This document shows positions 33,437-42,482 of a stretch of DNA of 51,479 bases, one piece after another. The translations under genes were made by a program, and so were the position numbers. Source of the stretch: an uncultured Clostridia bacterium (GTDB taxonomy: Bacteria; Bacillota; Clostridia; Christensenellales; Borkfalkiaceae); assembly GCA_944367535.1 (NCBI GenBank), contig CALVWQ010000012.1, positions 1-51,479 of the forward strand. Reading direction: 5' to 3'. The stretch's first letter is position 1; the number at the start of each line of letters is the position of its first letter. Below the pieces are notes generated by a model that was not told the origin of the DNA, made no database searches, and was given only the letters and a program-made list of their open reading frames with translations.

Positions 33437-34620
33437 CCTTTTTTGACGTCCGCTATAAGATTTCCCAGCCTTTCGGTCGCAATCATTGTAGTTTCCCTGT
33501 CCGAAAATGCCGTGAGCCTGAAAAACTTTTTGCCGTTCTCGCCGAAGCCGGCGCCCGGCGTTCCCACCACCTGTGCCCTTTTAAGCGCAAGGTCGAAAAA
33601 CTCCCAACTGTCCATACCGTTCGGGCACTCGAAAAACACATATGGCGAATTGCTCCCGCCAGTGTAGAACACACCGAGGCTGTCGAGAGCGCGCGTGATT
33701 ATTCCCGCGTTTTCCTTATAATATCTTATTGTCTCTTTCGCGCCCTTTCCTCCGTCCGCAAAAACTGCCGCCGCTCCTCGCTGCACGATATACGATACGC
33801 CGTTAAATTTAGTAGTTTGCCTGCGCAGCCACATTTTATTAAGAGAAACCCCGTCGCGGACAAGCTTTTCCGGTACCACGGTATATCCGCATCGCACACC
33901 CGTGAAGCCCGCTGTCTTTGAAAAAGAACAGAATTCCACCGCACATTCTTTCGCGCCCTCTATCTCAAATATGCTGTGAGGGAGGTCGCCGTCGATGAAA
34001 AATTCGTAAGCCGCATCAAAAAGAATTACACTGCCGTGCGCCAAAGCAAAATCCACCCACTTCCCGAGTTCTTTTCTGCCGTATACCGCGCCCGTGGGAT
34101 TATTAGGCGAACATAAATATATTATATCCGCGGCGTCGTCTTCGGACGGCATAGGCAGAAATGAGTTTGTCTTGTCCGCCTTTATATACTTTATTCTTCT
34201 TCCCGCCATCATATTGCTGTCGACATATACGGGATAGACTGGGTCGGGCACCAGAACCGTCGCATCTGCGGAAAAAAGTTCCGTAAAATTGCCTAGGTCG
34301 GACTTTGCGCCGTCACTGACGAATATCTCTTTCTCGTCAAGTTCCACGTTATACGAACGATAATGCTCCTTTATGCTTTCTCTCAAAAACCGATATCCCT
34401 GCTCGTCGCCGTACCCGCGGAAAGTTTCTTTTACGCCCATTTCCGCCACGGCTTTGTTCATTGCCTCCACCACTTCCTTTGAAAGCGGCAGCGTAACGTC
34501 GCCTATGCTCATTTTGTAAATTTTAAGAGACGGATTCTCCGACGCGAATTCACGCTGTTTTCTTGCCACCGTCGAAAAAAGATAACTCTCTTTAAGCGCC
34601 GAATAATTTTTATTTATCAT
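33433..34620 (-). CDS. dapL: LL-diaminopimelate aminotransferase
   Basis: 395-residue PLP enzyme converting tetrahydrodipicolinate directly to LL-diaminopimelate for lysine and peptidoglycan. Typical DapL sequence includes KIYKMSIGDVTLPLSKEVVE, GYGDEQGYRFLRE, YLCSPNNPTGAVY and the PLP lysine in SFSKTAGFTGVRCGYTVVP. Its ATG overlaps the dapF stop by four bases (ATGA), so the two are co-translated. Complete. Confidence 0.95.
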   Translation of the reverse strand: MINKNYSALKESYLFSTVARKQREFASENPSLKIYKMSIGDVTLPLSKEVVEAMNKAVAEMGVKETFRGYGDEQGYRFLRESIKEHYRSYNVELDEKEIFVSDGAKSDLGNFTELFSADATVLVPDPVYPVYVDSNMMAGRRIKYIKADKTNSFLPMPSEDDAADIIYLCSPNNPTGAVYGRKELGKWVDFALAHGSVILFDAAYEFFIDGDLPHSIFEIEGAKECAVEFCSFSKTAGFTGVRCGYTVVPEKLVRDGVSLNKMWLRRQTTKFNGVSYIVQRGAAAVFADGGKGAKETIRYYKENAGIITRALDSLGVFYTGGSNSPYVFFECPNGMDSWEFFDLALKRAQVVGTPGAGFGENGKKFFRLTAFSDRETTMIATERLGNLIADVKKG

Positions 34621-35483
34621 TTTTGAAAGTCCTCCGTATCTATTCTGCCCTCAAAAACTTTTGTCGCGCCGCCTTTCATAAATAAATTTTTACCGTCGTA
34701 TTTTACAAAGAGAGTTCCGCCGCGAAGACATACTTTTATGAAAGTGCCCTTTTCGAACCTGCCTGTTTCCACGCCTGCGGCAACCGCGGCGCACGCGCCC
34801 GTTCCACAGGCGAGAGTTTCGCCGCTGCCGCGCTCGTAGACGCGCATTTCCGCTTCGACACGCGATTTTACCTTTATGAATTCGACGTTAACGCCCTCAG
34901 GAAATATTTCGCTTTTCTGCAAAGGCTCGGCGAGCGGGCGGAGGTCGCTCTGAGGCATTTCGTCATTAAAAATTACCGCGTGCGGATTTCCCACGGATAC
35001 CGCTGTGACGACGTATTCTTTTCCGTCCGCGAAAACGCTTGTTTCTTTTAAGGTGTCTCCCGAAAACAGGCACGGAACATTCTTGCATTTAAAGTCTGGG
35101 GACCCCATATCCACCGTTATCGAATCGACTTTCCCGTCTTTTGTCTCGATTTCGAGTTTCTTTATGCCGCTGGCGGTCTCTATTGTAATAGTCTTACTTC
35201 TTATTATGCCCTTATCGAACAGATATTTTGCGACGCAGCGGATAGCGTTTCCACACATTTTCCCCTCGCTGCCGTCGGCATTGAACATGCGCATGTGCGC
35301 GTCGGCGACTTCGCTCGAAAGGATAAGCACCGTGCCGTCCCCGCCTATTCCGAAATGTCTGTCGGAGAGCAAGGGAGTCGCGCGGATTATCTCTTCAAGG
35401 AGCTTTTCGGAGCCTTGCTTTAAACAATCAAAATATATGTAATCGTTGCCAATGCCGTGCATCTTGGTAAATTCTAATAACAC
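34617..35483 (-). CDS. dapF: Diaminopimelate epimerase
   Basis: 288-residue cofactor-independent racemase that converts LL- to meso-diaminopimelate. The two catalytic Cys are in NADGSEGKMCGNAIRC (near residue 78) and ERGSGETLACGTGACA (near 228). MHGIGNDYIYFD at the N-terminus is typical. The start codon is GTG at 35483 with GGAG six bases before. It forms the dapF-dapL operon, which supplies both steps around LL-diaminopimelate. Confidence 0.95.
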   Translation of the reverse strand: MLLEFTKMHGIGNDYIYFDCLKQGSEKLLEEIIRATPLLSDRHFGIGGDGTVLILSSEVADAHMRMFNADGSEGKMCGNAIRCVAKYLFDKGIIRSKTITIETASGIKKLEIETKDGKVDSITVDMGSPDFKCKNVPCLFSGDTLKETSVFADGKEYVVTAVSVGNPHAVIFNDEMPQSDLRPLAEPLQKSEIFPEGVNVEFIKVKSRVEAEMRVYERGSGETLACGTGACAAVAAGVETGRFEKGTFIKVCLRGGTLFVKYDGKNLFMKGGATKVFEGRIDTEDFQK

Positions 35484-35634
35484 GCTTTACTCCTTTTCCG
35501 CAATCGGTTTGTCTTTTATTTGACAACAATTATAATACTTCGCCGCGAAAAAATCCAACCAACGAGCATTTTGAATTTTTATACCCTATATCAAAAAAAC
35601 TTAATTCAAAAATTTGTATTGAGCTCAAAAACAA

Positions 35635-35663
35635 TTGACAAAAAAAAATTTTTCTGTTATACT
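35635..35663 (+). promoter_or_regulatory. Promoter of glnN
   Basis: TTGACA (35635-35640), 17-base A/T-tract spacer, TATACT (35658-35663). Transcription should start near 35670, just before the antitermination hairpin. Confidence 0.85.
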
Positions 35664-35675
35664 CGACACATAAAA

Positions 35676-35717
35676 CAGCAAAGGCGCTGCGGGCTGAGAC
35701 GGTCTGTGGCGTTTTTT
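35676..35717 (+). promoter_or_regulatory. ANTAR-type antitermination leader of glnN
   Basis: Hairpin CAGC-AAAGGC-GCUG (35676-35689) has the same hexaloop as the GS-like leader. Its 3' arm overlaps a terminator stem CGCUGCGGG/UCUGUGGCG (35685-35693 with 35703-35711, several G-U pairs), followed by TTTTTT (35712-35717). The rest of the 294-base gap holds the promoter, an AT-rich leader and the glnN ribosome-binding site. Confidence 0.75.
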
Positions 35718-35777
35718 GGTTTTAAATGCATTATATTTATAAATAAAAAATCATAAGCAATATAAGGAGTAATAATT

Positions 35778-37871
35778 ATGACAAATGTTCCTGAAATTTT
35801 CGGCTCAATGGTTTTTAACGAAACCGCAATGCGCGAGAGGCTACCCAAAGAAATCTACAAAGAATTCCAGAAAACCCTCAATGAAGGGAAGTCTCTCGAT
35901 ATATCGGTTGCTAACGTAATAGCGAACGCCATGAAAGACTGGGCGGTGGAAAAGGGCGCGACGCACTTTACTCACTGGTTCCAACCAATGACGGGTTCGA
36001 CAAGCGAAAAGCACGACGCTCTTATTTCGCCCGCAAATAACGGAACGGTCATCATGGAATTTTCGGGAAAAGAACTGGTGCGCGGTGAACCCGACGCTTC
36101 GAGTTTTCCCTCCGGCGGGCTTCGCGCCACATGCGAGGCGCGCGGATATACTGTTTGGGACCCCACTTCGTACGCTTTCATAAAAGACGGTTGCCTTTGC
36201 ATCCCCACCGCATTCTGCTCTTATGGAGGTGAAGCGCTCGATAAAAAGACACCTCTTCTCCGCTCCATGGAGGCAATAAACAATCAGGCCCTCCGCGTAC
36301 TCAAGCTTTTCGGACATAAAAATGTTTCGTCGGTAAAGACCACAGTCGGACCCGAACAGGAGTATTTCCTTGTAGACAAAGAAGTTTTTGACAAAAGGAA
36401 AGACCTTATATATACAGGCAGAACTTTATTCGGTGCGCTTCCGCCCAAAGGTCAGGAAATGGAGGACCATTACTTCGGCACAATTAAGACACGCGTGCAG
36501 GCTTTCATGAAAGAACTGAACGAAGAATTATGGAAACTCGGCGTACTCGCAAAGACTGAACACAACGAAGTAGCACCCGCGCAGCACGAACTCGCGCCGA
36601 TTTTCGCCACTACCAACATTGCGACCGACCATAACCAGCTCACAATGGAACTGATGCAGAAAATCGCAAAAAAACACAATATGGTATGCCTTCTCCATGA
36701 AAAGCCTTTTGCGGGCGTAAACGGCAGCGGCAAACACAACAACTGGTCAATTTCTACCGACACGGGCATCAACTTGCTTGAACCGGGCGATACGCCCAAG
36801 GAAAATGCGCAGTTTTTGCTCTTCCTTTGTGCGGTAATAAAAGCAGTTGACGAATATCAGGACCTTTTGAGGATATCCGCAGCAAGTGCAGGAAACGACC
36901 ATAGGCTCGGCGCAAACGAGGCTCCGCCTGCGATAGTTTCAATGTTCATAGGAGAAGAACTCGATTCCATCCTTAAATCGATAGTGGACGGAACCGCACT
37001 TGACCCTAAAGAAAAAGAACAGCTTAAAGTGGGTGTACACGTTTTACCCAAAATTCCGAAAGATACGTCGGACAGAAACAGAACGTCGCCTTTTGCGTTC
37101 ACGGGCAACAAGTTTGAATTCAGAATGCTTGGTTCGTCCGAATCGGTCTCTTGTGCAAACATAATGCTTAACACTGCGGTGGCGGAATCTTTAAGTCTTT
37201 TCGCCGACGAACTAGAAAACGCGAAAGACTTTAAGGCGGAACTCGACAAAATAATCAAACGAGTTATAAAAGAAAACGGGAGAATTATATTCAACGGAAA
37301 CGGTTATGATGACAAATGGATAATAGAAGCTGAAAAACGAGGCCTTTTAAACCTCAAAACGACTCCCGACGCACTCCCTTATTATCTTGCCGAAAAAAAT
37401 ATCAATCTTTTCTTAAAACACGGCGTACTGTCCGAAGCAGAAATGAAGGCGAGATACGAAATCAACATGGAGCATTACAGCAAGATACTGAACATCGAAG
37501 CGCTCGCAATGATAAATATCGCGGACAAAGAGATTCTTCCTGCTGTAAGTAGGTTCACAAAGGAACTCGCACAGACAATCTGCGCTAAGAAGGCGGCAGT
37601 AGACAAAGCTGACTGTTCATACGAGCAAGCCGTAGCGGAAAAACTTTCCGCGCTGACGGGCGCCGCTTACGTATATTCCGGAGAACTCAAAACACTTGCA
37701 GAAAAAGCCAAAGCGACGAATGATGTTACGGCTCGAGCCAACTATTATAAAGACGTAGTGATACCAAAGATGGCGGAACTGCGCGCAGTTTGCGACAAAA
37801 TGGAAGAAATGACCGCTAAAGATTACTGGCCCTTCCCTTCTTACGGCGACCTACTCTATTCGGTAAAATAA
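35778..37871 (+). CDS. glnN: Glutamine synthetase type III
   Basis: 697-residue GSIII, the large form found in many anaerobes, making glutamine from glutamate, ammonia and ATP. Signature segments are [50 protein letters not shown] (metal Glu pair intact), [13 protein letters not shown] and [10 protein letters not shown]. Unlike the GS-like protein nearby, the E-x-E and His-containing motifs are present, so this is the likely working enzyme. Good ribosome-binding site AAGGAG. It heads a plus-strand cluster with guaA and asnB and its leader shows an antitermination structure. Confidence 0.97.
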   Translation: MTNVPEIFGSMVFNETAMRERLPKEIYKEFQKTLNEGKSLDISVANVIANAMKDWAVEKGATHFTHWFQPMTGSTSEKHDALISPANNGTVIMEFSGKELVRGEPDASSFPSGGLRATCEARGYTVWDPTSYAFIKDGCLCIPTAFCSYGGEALDKKTPLLRSMEAINNQALRVLKLFGHKNVSSVKTTVGPEQEYFLVDKEVFDKRKDLIYTGRTLFGALPPKGQEMEDHYFGTIKTRVQAFMKELNEELWKLGVLAKTEHNEVAPAQHELAPIFATTNIATDHNQLTMELMQKIAKKHNMVCLLHEKPFAGVNGSGKHNNWSISTDTGINLLEPGDTPKENAQFLLFLCAVIKAVDEYQDLLRISAASAGNDHRLGANEAPPAIVSMFIGEELDSILKSIVDGTALDPKEKEQLKVGVHVLPKIPKDTSDRNRTSPFAFTGNKFEFRMLGSSESVSCANIMLNTAVAESLSLFADELENAKDFKAELDKIIKRVIKENGRIIFNGNGYDDKWIIEAEKRGLLNLKTTPDALPYYLAEKNINLFLKHGVLSEAEMKARYEINMEHYSKILNIEALAMINIADKEILPAVSRFTKELAQTICAKKAAVDKADCSYEQAVAEKLSALTGAAYVYSGELKTLAEKAKATNDVTARANYYKDVVIPKMAELRAVCDKMEEMTAKDYWPFPSYGDLLYSVK

Positions 37872-37902
37872 TCAGAAGAAAATATTTTCGGACTTATAAA
37901 AA

Positions 37903-39426
37903 ATGCAACAATCTTTAATAGTGCTGGACTTTGGCGGACAATATAAAGAACTGATAGCGAGGACGGCGCGCGAAATAGGGATACTCTCTCTCGTAAAACC
38001 TGCGCGCACGTCTGTCGCAGAAATACGTGATTTAAATCCAGTGGGAATCATATTCACAGGCGGACCTCATAGCGTATACGAAGAAGGAGCTCCCGACTGT
38101 GACTCGGAAATTTTTTCGCTTGGCGTGCCCATAATGGGTATTTGCTATGGCATGCAGTACATAGCGCACCGTTTCGGCGGCAAAGTCGCCGCGGGAAAAG
38201 TCGGAGAATACGGCGAAACGGAAGTTAATATACAAAGTCATTCAAAACTCTTTGAAGGACTTTCAGATAAAGAAACCATGCTGATGAGCCACACGGACGC
38301 CGTGATTAAGGTTCCGGAAGGTTTTGTCGTAACGGCGACGACCTCTGATTGCCCCGCCGCCGCAATGGAAAATAAGGAAAAGAATATTTACGCCGTTCAG
38401 TTTCACCCCGAAGTCAAACGCTCCAAACAAGGCGTAAAAGTCTTGGAAAATTTTATAAAACTTATTTGCCGCGCCAAATGCGATTATTCGCTTGACGATT
38501 ATATACAGAATCAGATAAAAATAATACGCGATGAAGTCGGTGACGGAAAAGTGCTGCTCGGTCTTTCGGGAGGTGTGGATAGTTCTGTCGCGGCGGCCTT
38601 AATATCTCGGGCTATCCCCGACAGACTGTTATGCGTATACGTCGACCACGGCTTTATGCGCAAGAACGAGACTGAAGAAATAAAGTCGGCCTTCAAGGAT
38701 TTACCCATTAAACTCGTAGTTATAGACGCCAAAGACAAGTTCATGAAGAGATTAAAAGGGGTAACCGACCCCGAAAAAAAGCGCAAGGCAGTCGGTAAAG
38801 AGTTTATAAATACATTCGCCCGCGCCGCAAAGAAATACGGCAAAGGCGCATATCTTGCCCAAGGCACTATATATCCTGACGTCATAGAATCGGGTGCAAA
38901 CAATTCTGCCAACATAAAAAGCCACCATAACGTGGGCGGACTTCCCAAAAACATGCCTTTCAAAGGGTTGGTTGAGCCTTTAAAAGGACTTTTTAAAGAC
39001 GAGGTAAGAAAAATCGGAGCGATGCTGGGTCTTCCCTCAAACCTTATTTCACGTCAGCCTTTCCCCGGCCCCGGGCTTGCAATAAGAGTAATAGGCGAAG
39101 TGACAGAAGAAAAACTCACCGCCTTGAAAGAATCCGACTTCATTTTCCGCAAAACTCTTGCCGCTAGCGGCGAAAAAGCCGACCAGTATTTTGCTGTTCT
39201 TACGGACAGCAAATCGGTTGGCGTTATTGGAGATTACAGAAATTACGGATACGTTTTGTGTCTGAGGGCAGTCATAACCGACGATTTCATGACTGCGGAA
39301 TATGCTCCCCTGTCTTATAAACTTCTGGACAAAACCGCCGCAGAAATTGTCAACAACGTGCGCTGTATAAGCAGAGTATGTTACGACGTAACCGGAAAAC
39401 CGCCCGCCACTATTGAATGGGAATAA
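37903..39426 (+). CDS. guaA: GMP synthase (glutamine-hydrolysing)
   Basis: 507-residue two-domain enzyme converting XMP to GMP with glutamine nitrogen. The glutaminase domain has GVPIMGICYGMQYIAH (nucleophilic Cys) and QFHPEVKRS. The synthetase domain has LLGLSGGVDSSVAAAL (PP-loop) and ends in the dimerisation region SRVCYDVTGKPPATIEWE. It begins 31 bases after glnN with no convincing ribosome-binding site, so expression may depend on readthrough from glnN. It consumes the product of the gene in front. Confidence 0.96.
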   Translation: MQQSLIVLDFGGQYKELIARTAREIGILSLVKPARTSVAEIRDLNPVGIIFTGGPHSVYEEGAPDCDSEIFSLGVPIMGICYGMQYIAHRFGGKVAAGKVGEYGETEVNIQSHSKLFEGLSDKETMLMSHTDAVIKVPEGFVVTATTSDCPAAAMENKEKNIYAVQFHPEVKRSKQGVKVLENFIKLICRAKCDYSLDDYIQNQIKIIRDEVGDGKVLLGLSGGVDSSVAAALISRAIPDRLLCVYVDHGFMRKNETEEIKSAFKDLPIKLVVIDAKDKFMKRLKGVTDPEKKRKAVGKEFINTFARAAKKYGKGAYLAQGTIYPDVIESGANNSANIKSHHNVGGLPKNMPFKGLVEPLKGLFKDEVRKIGAMLGLPSNLISRQPFPGPGLAIRVIGEVTEEKLTALKESDFIFRKTLAASGEKADQYFAVLTDSKSVGVIGDYRNYGYVLCLRAVITDDFMTAEYAPLSYKLLDKTAAEIVNNVRCISRVCYDVTGKPPATIEWE

Positions 39427-39434
39427 AAAAGACC

Positions 39435-39471
39435 GCGCGGTAATCATTACCGCGCAAGACCGTTAATCGGT
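39435..39471 (+). other. Two small hairpins between guaA and asnB
   Basis: GCGCGGTAA-TCA-TTACCGCGC (39435-39455, 9-bp stem) is followed by ACCG-TTAAT-CGGT (39459-39471). There is no T-run, so a processing or attenuating structure is as likely as a terminator. Confidence 0.45.
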
Positions 39472-39498
39472 ATAACTAAAAAAAATTAAAATAAGATT

Positions 39499-41076
39499 AT
39501 GTGTTCGATAATGTGCGCCCAAGGGTATAATATTACCCGCGAGCAATTTGAATCTGCGCTTTACAAAACAAAATACCGCGGACCCGACATGACTCGTGTC
39601 ATAGACACGGGCGCGGGATATATGGGTTTTCATCGCCTAGCGATAATGGATTTGTCGGAAAAAGGCATGCAGCCTTTTTTTCTCAACGGCAGATATTGCG
39701 TATGTAACGGTGAAATATATGGGTTCAGGAAAATAAAGGAAGAACTGTCTTTAGAATACGCTTTTACGAGCGACAGCGACTCCGAAATACTGCTCCCCAT
39801 GTATGAAAGATACGGATACGGAATGTTCGCCATGCTGGATGCTGAGTACGCCCTCATTATATATGACGGAATAAAAAAAGATTTTATCGCCGCGAGAGAC
39901 CCGATAGGTATACGTCCTCTTTTTTACGGATATACGACTGAAGGATGTATAATATTCGCAAGCGAAGCGGCAAACCTTGTCGGGATAACCGACAAGATAT
40001 TTCCCTTTCCTCCCGGGCATTACTATGCCGAAGGAAAGTTCGTTTGTTACAACGACATCGCAAAGACTGACGGTTATATTAACGACGACATCGATACAAT
40101 ATGCGAAAACATACGCGAAAAACTGATAAGCGGAATAGAAAAGAGACTCGACGCAGACGCCCCTCTCGGATTTCTACTGTCGGGCGGACTGGACAGTTCT
40201 CTCGTATGTGCTGTTTCCGCAAGACTTTTGGATAAACCTATCAAGACTTTCGCCATCGGAATGAACGAGGACGCGATAGACCTTAAATACGCAAAACAGG
40301 TTGCCGATTACATAAAGAGCGACCACACCGAAGTGATAATAACCAAAGAAGATGTAATATCATCGCTAGAAAAGGTCATTTCGGTGCTCGCCACTTACGA
40401 TATAACTACAATCAGGGCGAGTATGGGAATGTATTTACTGTGCAAAGCCATACACGACAGAACCGACGTGCGAGTCCTGATGACAGGTGAAATTTCCGAC
40501 GAACTGTTCGGTTATAAATATACCGATTTCGCACCGAACGCGCAGGAATTTCAGAAGGAAGCCGAAAAAAGGATACGCGAAATATACATGTATGATGTTT
40601 TGCGCGCTGACAGGTGCATAAGTTCTAACTCGATGGAGGCACGCGTACCGTTCGGAGATTTGGATTTCGTGAAATACGTCATGAAAATCAACCCCGAAAA
40701 AAAGATGAACAAATATAACAAGGGAAAATATCTTTTAAGGCGTGCGTTCGAGGGTGACTATCTACCCAGTGACATACTATACCGCGAAAAAGCGGCGTTC
40801 TCGGACGCGGTAGGACATTCCATGGTCGACCACATAAAAGATTATGCGGAAAGCCTTTATTCGGACAACGAGGCGCTGGAAAAATATTCCCTCTACGACT
40901 TTGCCCGCCCCTTCACGAAAGAATCACTTCTTTACCGCGAAATATTTGAAAAATTTTACCCAAATCAGGCAGAAATGGTAAAAGACTTCTGGATGCCCAA
41001 CAAAAACTGGGAGGGCTGCAACGTCAATGACCCGTCTGCACGTGTATTGTCTAACTACGGTGCAAGCGGAAAATAA
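39499..41076 (+). CDS. asnB: Asparagine synthase (glutamine-hydrolysing)
   Basis: 525-residue AsnB. The N-terminal class II glutaminase domain starts with the nucleophile Cys2 (MCSIMCAQ) and contains RLAIMDLS and NGEIYGF. The synthetase domain has FLLSGGLDSSLVCA (PP-loop, near 230), MTGEISDELFGYKY and EARVPFGDLDFVKYVM. It is complete and followed by a strong terminator. No clear Shine-Dalgarno sequence precedes the ATG (AAAATAAGATT). With glnN and guaA it forms a glutamine supply-and-use cluster. Confidence 0.95.
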   Translation: MCSIMCAQGYNITREQFESALYKTKYRGPDMTRVIDTGAGYMGFHRLAIMDLSEKGMQPFFLNGRYCVCNGEIYGFRKIKEELSLEYAFTSDSDSEILLPMYERYGYGMFAMLDAEYALIIYDGIKKDFIAARDPIGIRPLFYGYTTEGCIIFASEAANLVGITDKIFPFPPGHYYAEGKFVCYNDIAKTDGYINDDIDTICENIREKLISGIEKRLDADAPLGFLLSGGLDSSLVCAVSARLLDKPIKTFAIGMNEDAIDLKYAKQVADYIKSDHTEVIITKEDVISSLEKVISVLATYDITTIRASMGMYLLCKAIHDRTDVRVLMTGEISDELFGYKYTDFAPNAQEFQKEAEKRIREIYMYDVLRADRCISSNSMEARVPFGDLDFVKYVMKINPEKKMNKYNKGKYLLRRAFEGDYLPSDILYREKAAFSDAVGHSMVDHIKDYAESLYSDNEALEKYSLYDFARPFTKESLLYREIFEKFYPNQAEMVKDFWMPNKNWEGCNVNDPSARVLSNYGASGK

Positions 41077-41150
41077 CATGGCTTAAAAACAGCGTAAAAT
41101 ACTATCTGGCTTAACCGTCCATTAAGACATCTTTAATTTCTTAAAATCTT

Positions 41151-41187
41151 TGCGCCCGTCTGTTTTCGGCAGACGGGCGCACGTTTT
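41151..41187 (+). terminator. Terminator of asnB
   Basis: TGCGCCCGTCTG and its exact inverse form a 12-bp stem (41151-41181) with a 7-nt loop, then CGTTTTAC. Confidence 0.75.
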
Positions 41188-41222
41188 ACTTACCTGATTC
41201 AAAAAGTTTTAAGTATTAAATT

Positions 41223-41645
41223 TTACGGCAAACGGTTATCATCAATCCCGATAAGCGCAGCATACAGTTCTTCCGTCGTATTTCCGTTAAGGTCAATATA
41301 ATAACATCTGCCTTGATACTTTCCCCCGTTTTCGCGTTCGGCGTTAAATCCGCAGTCTTTCGGGCGCACGTTTACCGCGAGCGCGGAAAAATTCATACCG
41401 TCGCAGCATTTTACTTCTTCAAAATAAAATTTCACCCATATTCCCTTTTTTATGTTTTCCTGCGTAAGCGCATCTATACTTACCCCGAAAGCGGGCATAC
41501 GCAACGCAGTTCTGGTCATCTCACTCCATAATCCGAGAAATTTTTCATACTCTGCGCTTCCGCGCTCCGCAGAAAAAATCACTTTTCCCTCACACAACAC
41601 TTCCATTCTTTCCGCAGTTTTAAACGCATTTAATACTTTATCCAT
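41223..41645 (-). CDS. Hypothetical protein
   Basis: A 140-residue soluble protein (MDKVLNAFKTAERMEVLCEG) that I do not recognise. It contains about six predicted beta segments and one helix, several Cys (EEVKCCDG, KDCG, GRCYY) and an acidic C-terminus. No signal peptide or membrane segment. It is convergent with asnB and divergent from the RHH-clpB unit, so the context suggests no role. Codon use resembles the neighbours, which supports it being real. Confidence 0.6.
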   Translation of the reverse strand: MDKVLNAFKTAERMEVLCEGKVIFSAERGSAEYEKFLGLWSEMTRTALRMPAFGVSIDALTQENIKKGIWVKFYFEEVKCCDGMNFSALAVNVRPKDCGFNAERENGGKYQGRCYYIDLNGNTTEELYAALIGIDDNRLP

Positions 41646-41741
41646 TTATACCCTCGGTTTATTTTTTTATATTATAACACACATTAATCATATGCGCAAA
41701 TCTGTACAAAGAAAATTTGTAAAAAATTTTATATAAAAACG

Positions 41742-41769
41742 TTGACAAATTTTTAAGCCGTGCTATAAT
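41742..41769 (+). promoter_or_regulatory. Promoter of the RHH-clpB operon
   Basis: TTGACA (41742-41747), 16-base spacer, TATAAT (41764-41769). No CIRCE-type or CtsR-type heptad repeat was seen beside it. Confidence 0.75.
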
Positions 41770-41798
41770 ATATGAAAGGTGAGAAAAGGAGGTAAGAT

Positions 41799-42455
41799 AT
41801 GAAAAAAAATATGTACAGTCTTATGCTCGGAGAGGAAATTATCCGCGCGGTGGATAAACTTGCCGAAGAAAACAACACTAACCGTTCAAATATGATAAAT
41901 CAGATACTTGCGGAACATCTTTCTCTGACGACTCCCGAAAAGCATGTTCGGAGCATTTTCGAGGAGATTGACAGAATCATAGGTAGGAATCAGGACTACA
42001 ATCTGTATTTCGAGCCAAACGACATGACAATTTCGATAAAAAGTTCGCTGAAATATCACTACCGTCCCACCATACGTTACGAAGTGGAAATGTACAGAAT
42101 ACCCGAACAGACGATAGGACAGCTGAAAATAATTTTCAGGACGACATCATCCGACCTGCTATTGGAACTTACGCGGTTTTTTAAGATTTGGATGCAGCTT
42201 GAAAACATCTATATCAGTCACTTCTTCACGCGGGACGCGATAGAATACGGGATGGAGAGCGGAAAATTCTGGCGGACTTTCGCCCTGCCCCACGATTCGG
42301 TCTATTCCGAAACGCAGATAGGCGAGGCGATAAGCAATTATATATCCGCATTCGACGACATTCTAAAAGATTATCTCTGCGGGAATTTCGGTTCGACGCA
42401 GGAAATAGAACACAGGTATCTTCAATATTTAAACAGCGGAGCTCTTATAATCTGA
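41799..42455 (+). CDS. Ribbon-helix-helix-type regulator upstream of clpB
   Basis: 218 residues. The N-terminus (about 5-45, YSLMLGEEIIRAVDKLAEEN then NTNRSNMINQILAEHL) has the ribbon-helix-helix pattern of Arc/CopG-type DNA-binding proteins. The remaining 170 residues have mixed beta and helix content, no recognised family and no membrane segment. A very strong ribosome-binding site (AAAGGAGGTAAG) precedes the ATG. It shares a promoter with clpB, so it may be a stress-responsive autoregulator (inference). Confidence 0.65.
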   Translation: MKKNMYSLMLGEEIIRAVDKLAEENNTNRSNMINQILAEHLSLTTPEKHVRSIFEEIDRIIGRNQDYNLYFEPNDMTISIKSSLKYHYRPTIRYEVEMYRIPEQTIGQLKIIFRTTSSDLLLELTRFFKIWMQLENIYISHFFTRDAIEYGMESGKFWRTFALPHDSVYSETQIGEAISNYISAFDDILKDYLCGNFGSTQEIEHRYLQYLNSGALII

Positions 42456-42482
42456 CGTCCGCGAAAAAAGGAGGTAAAAATC

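Noticed and set aside
33344-35717. Glutamine riboswitch upstream of the GS genes
   Set aside because: The leaders do not show the known glnA or downstream-peptide motif. The hexaloop hairpin overlapping a terminator fits ANTAR control better.
36470-36799. Antisense frames within glnN
   Set aside because: Shadow frames of a highly conserved gene, with no promoter or ribosome-binding site.
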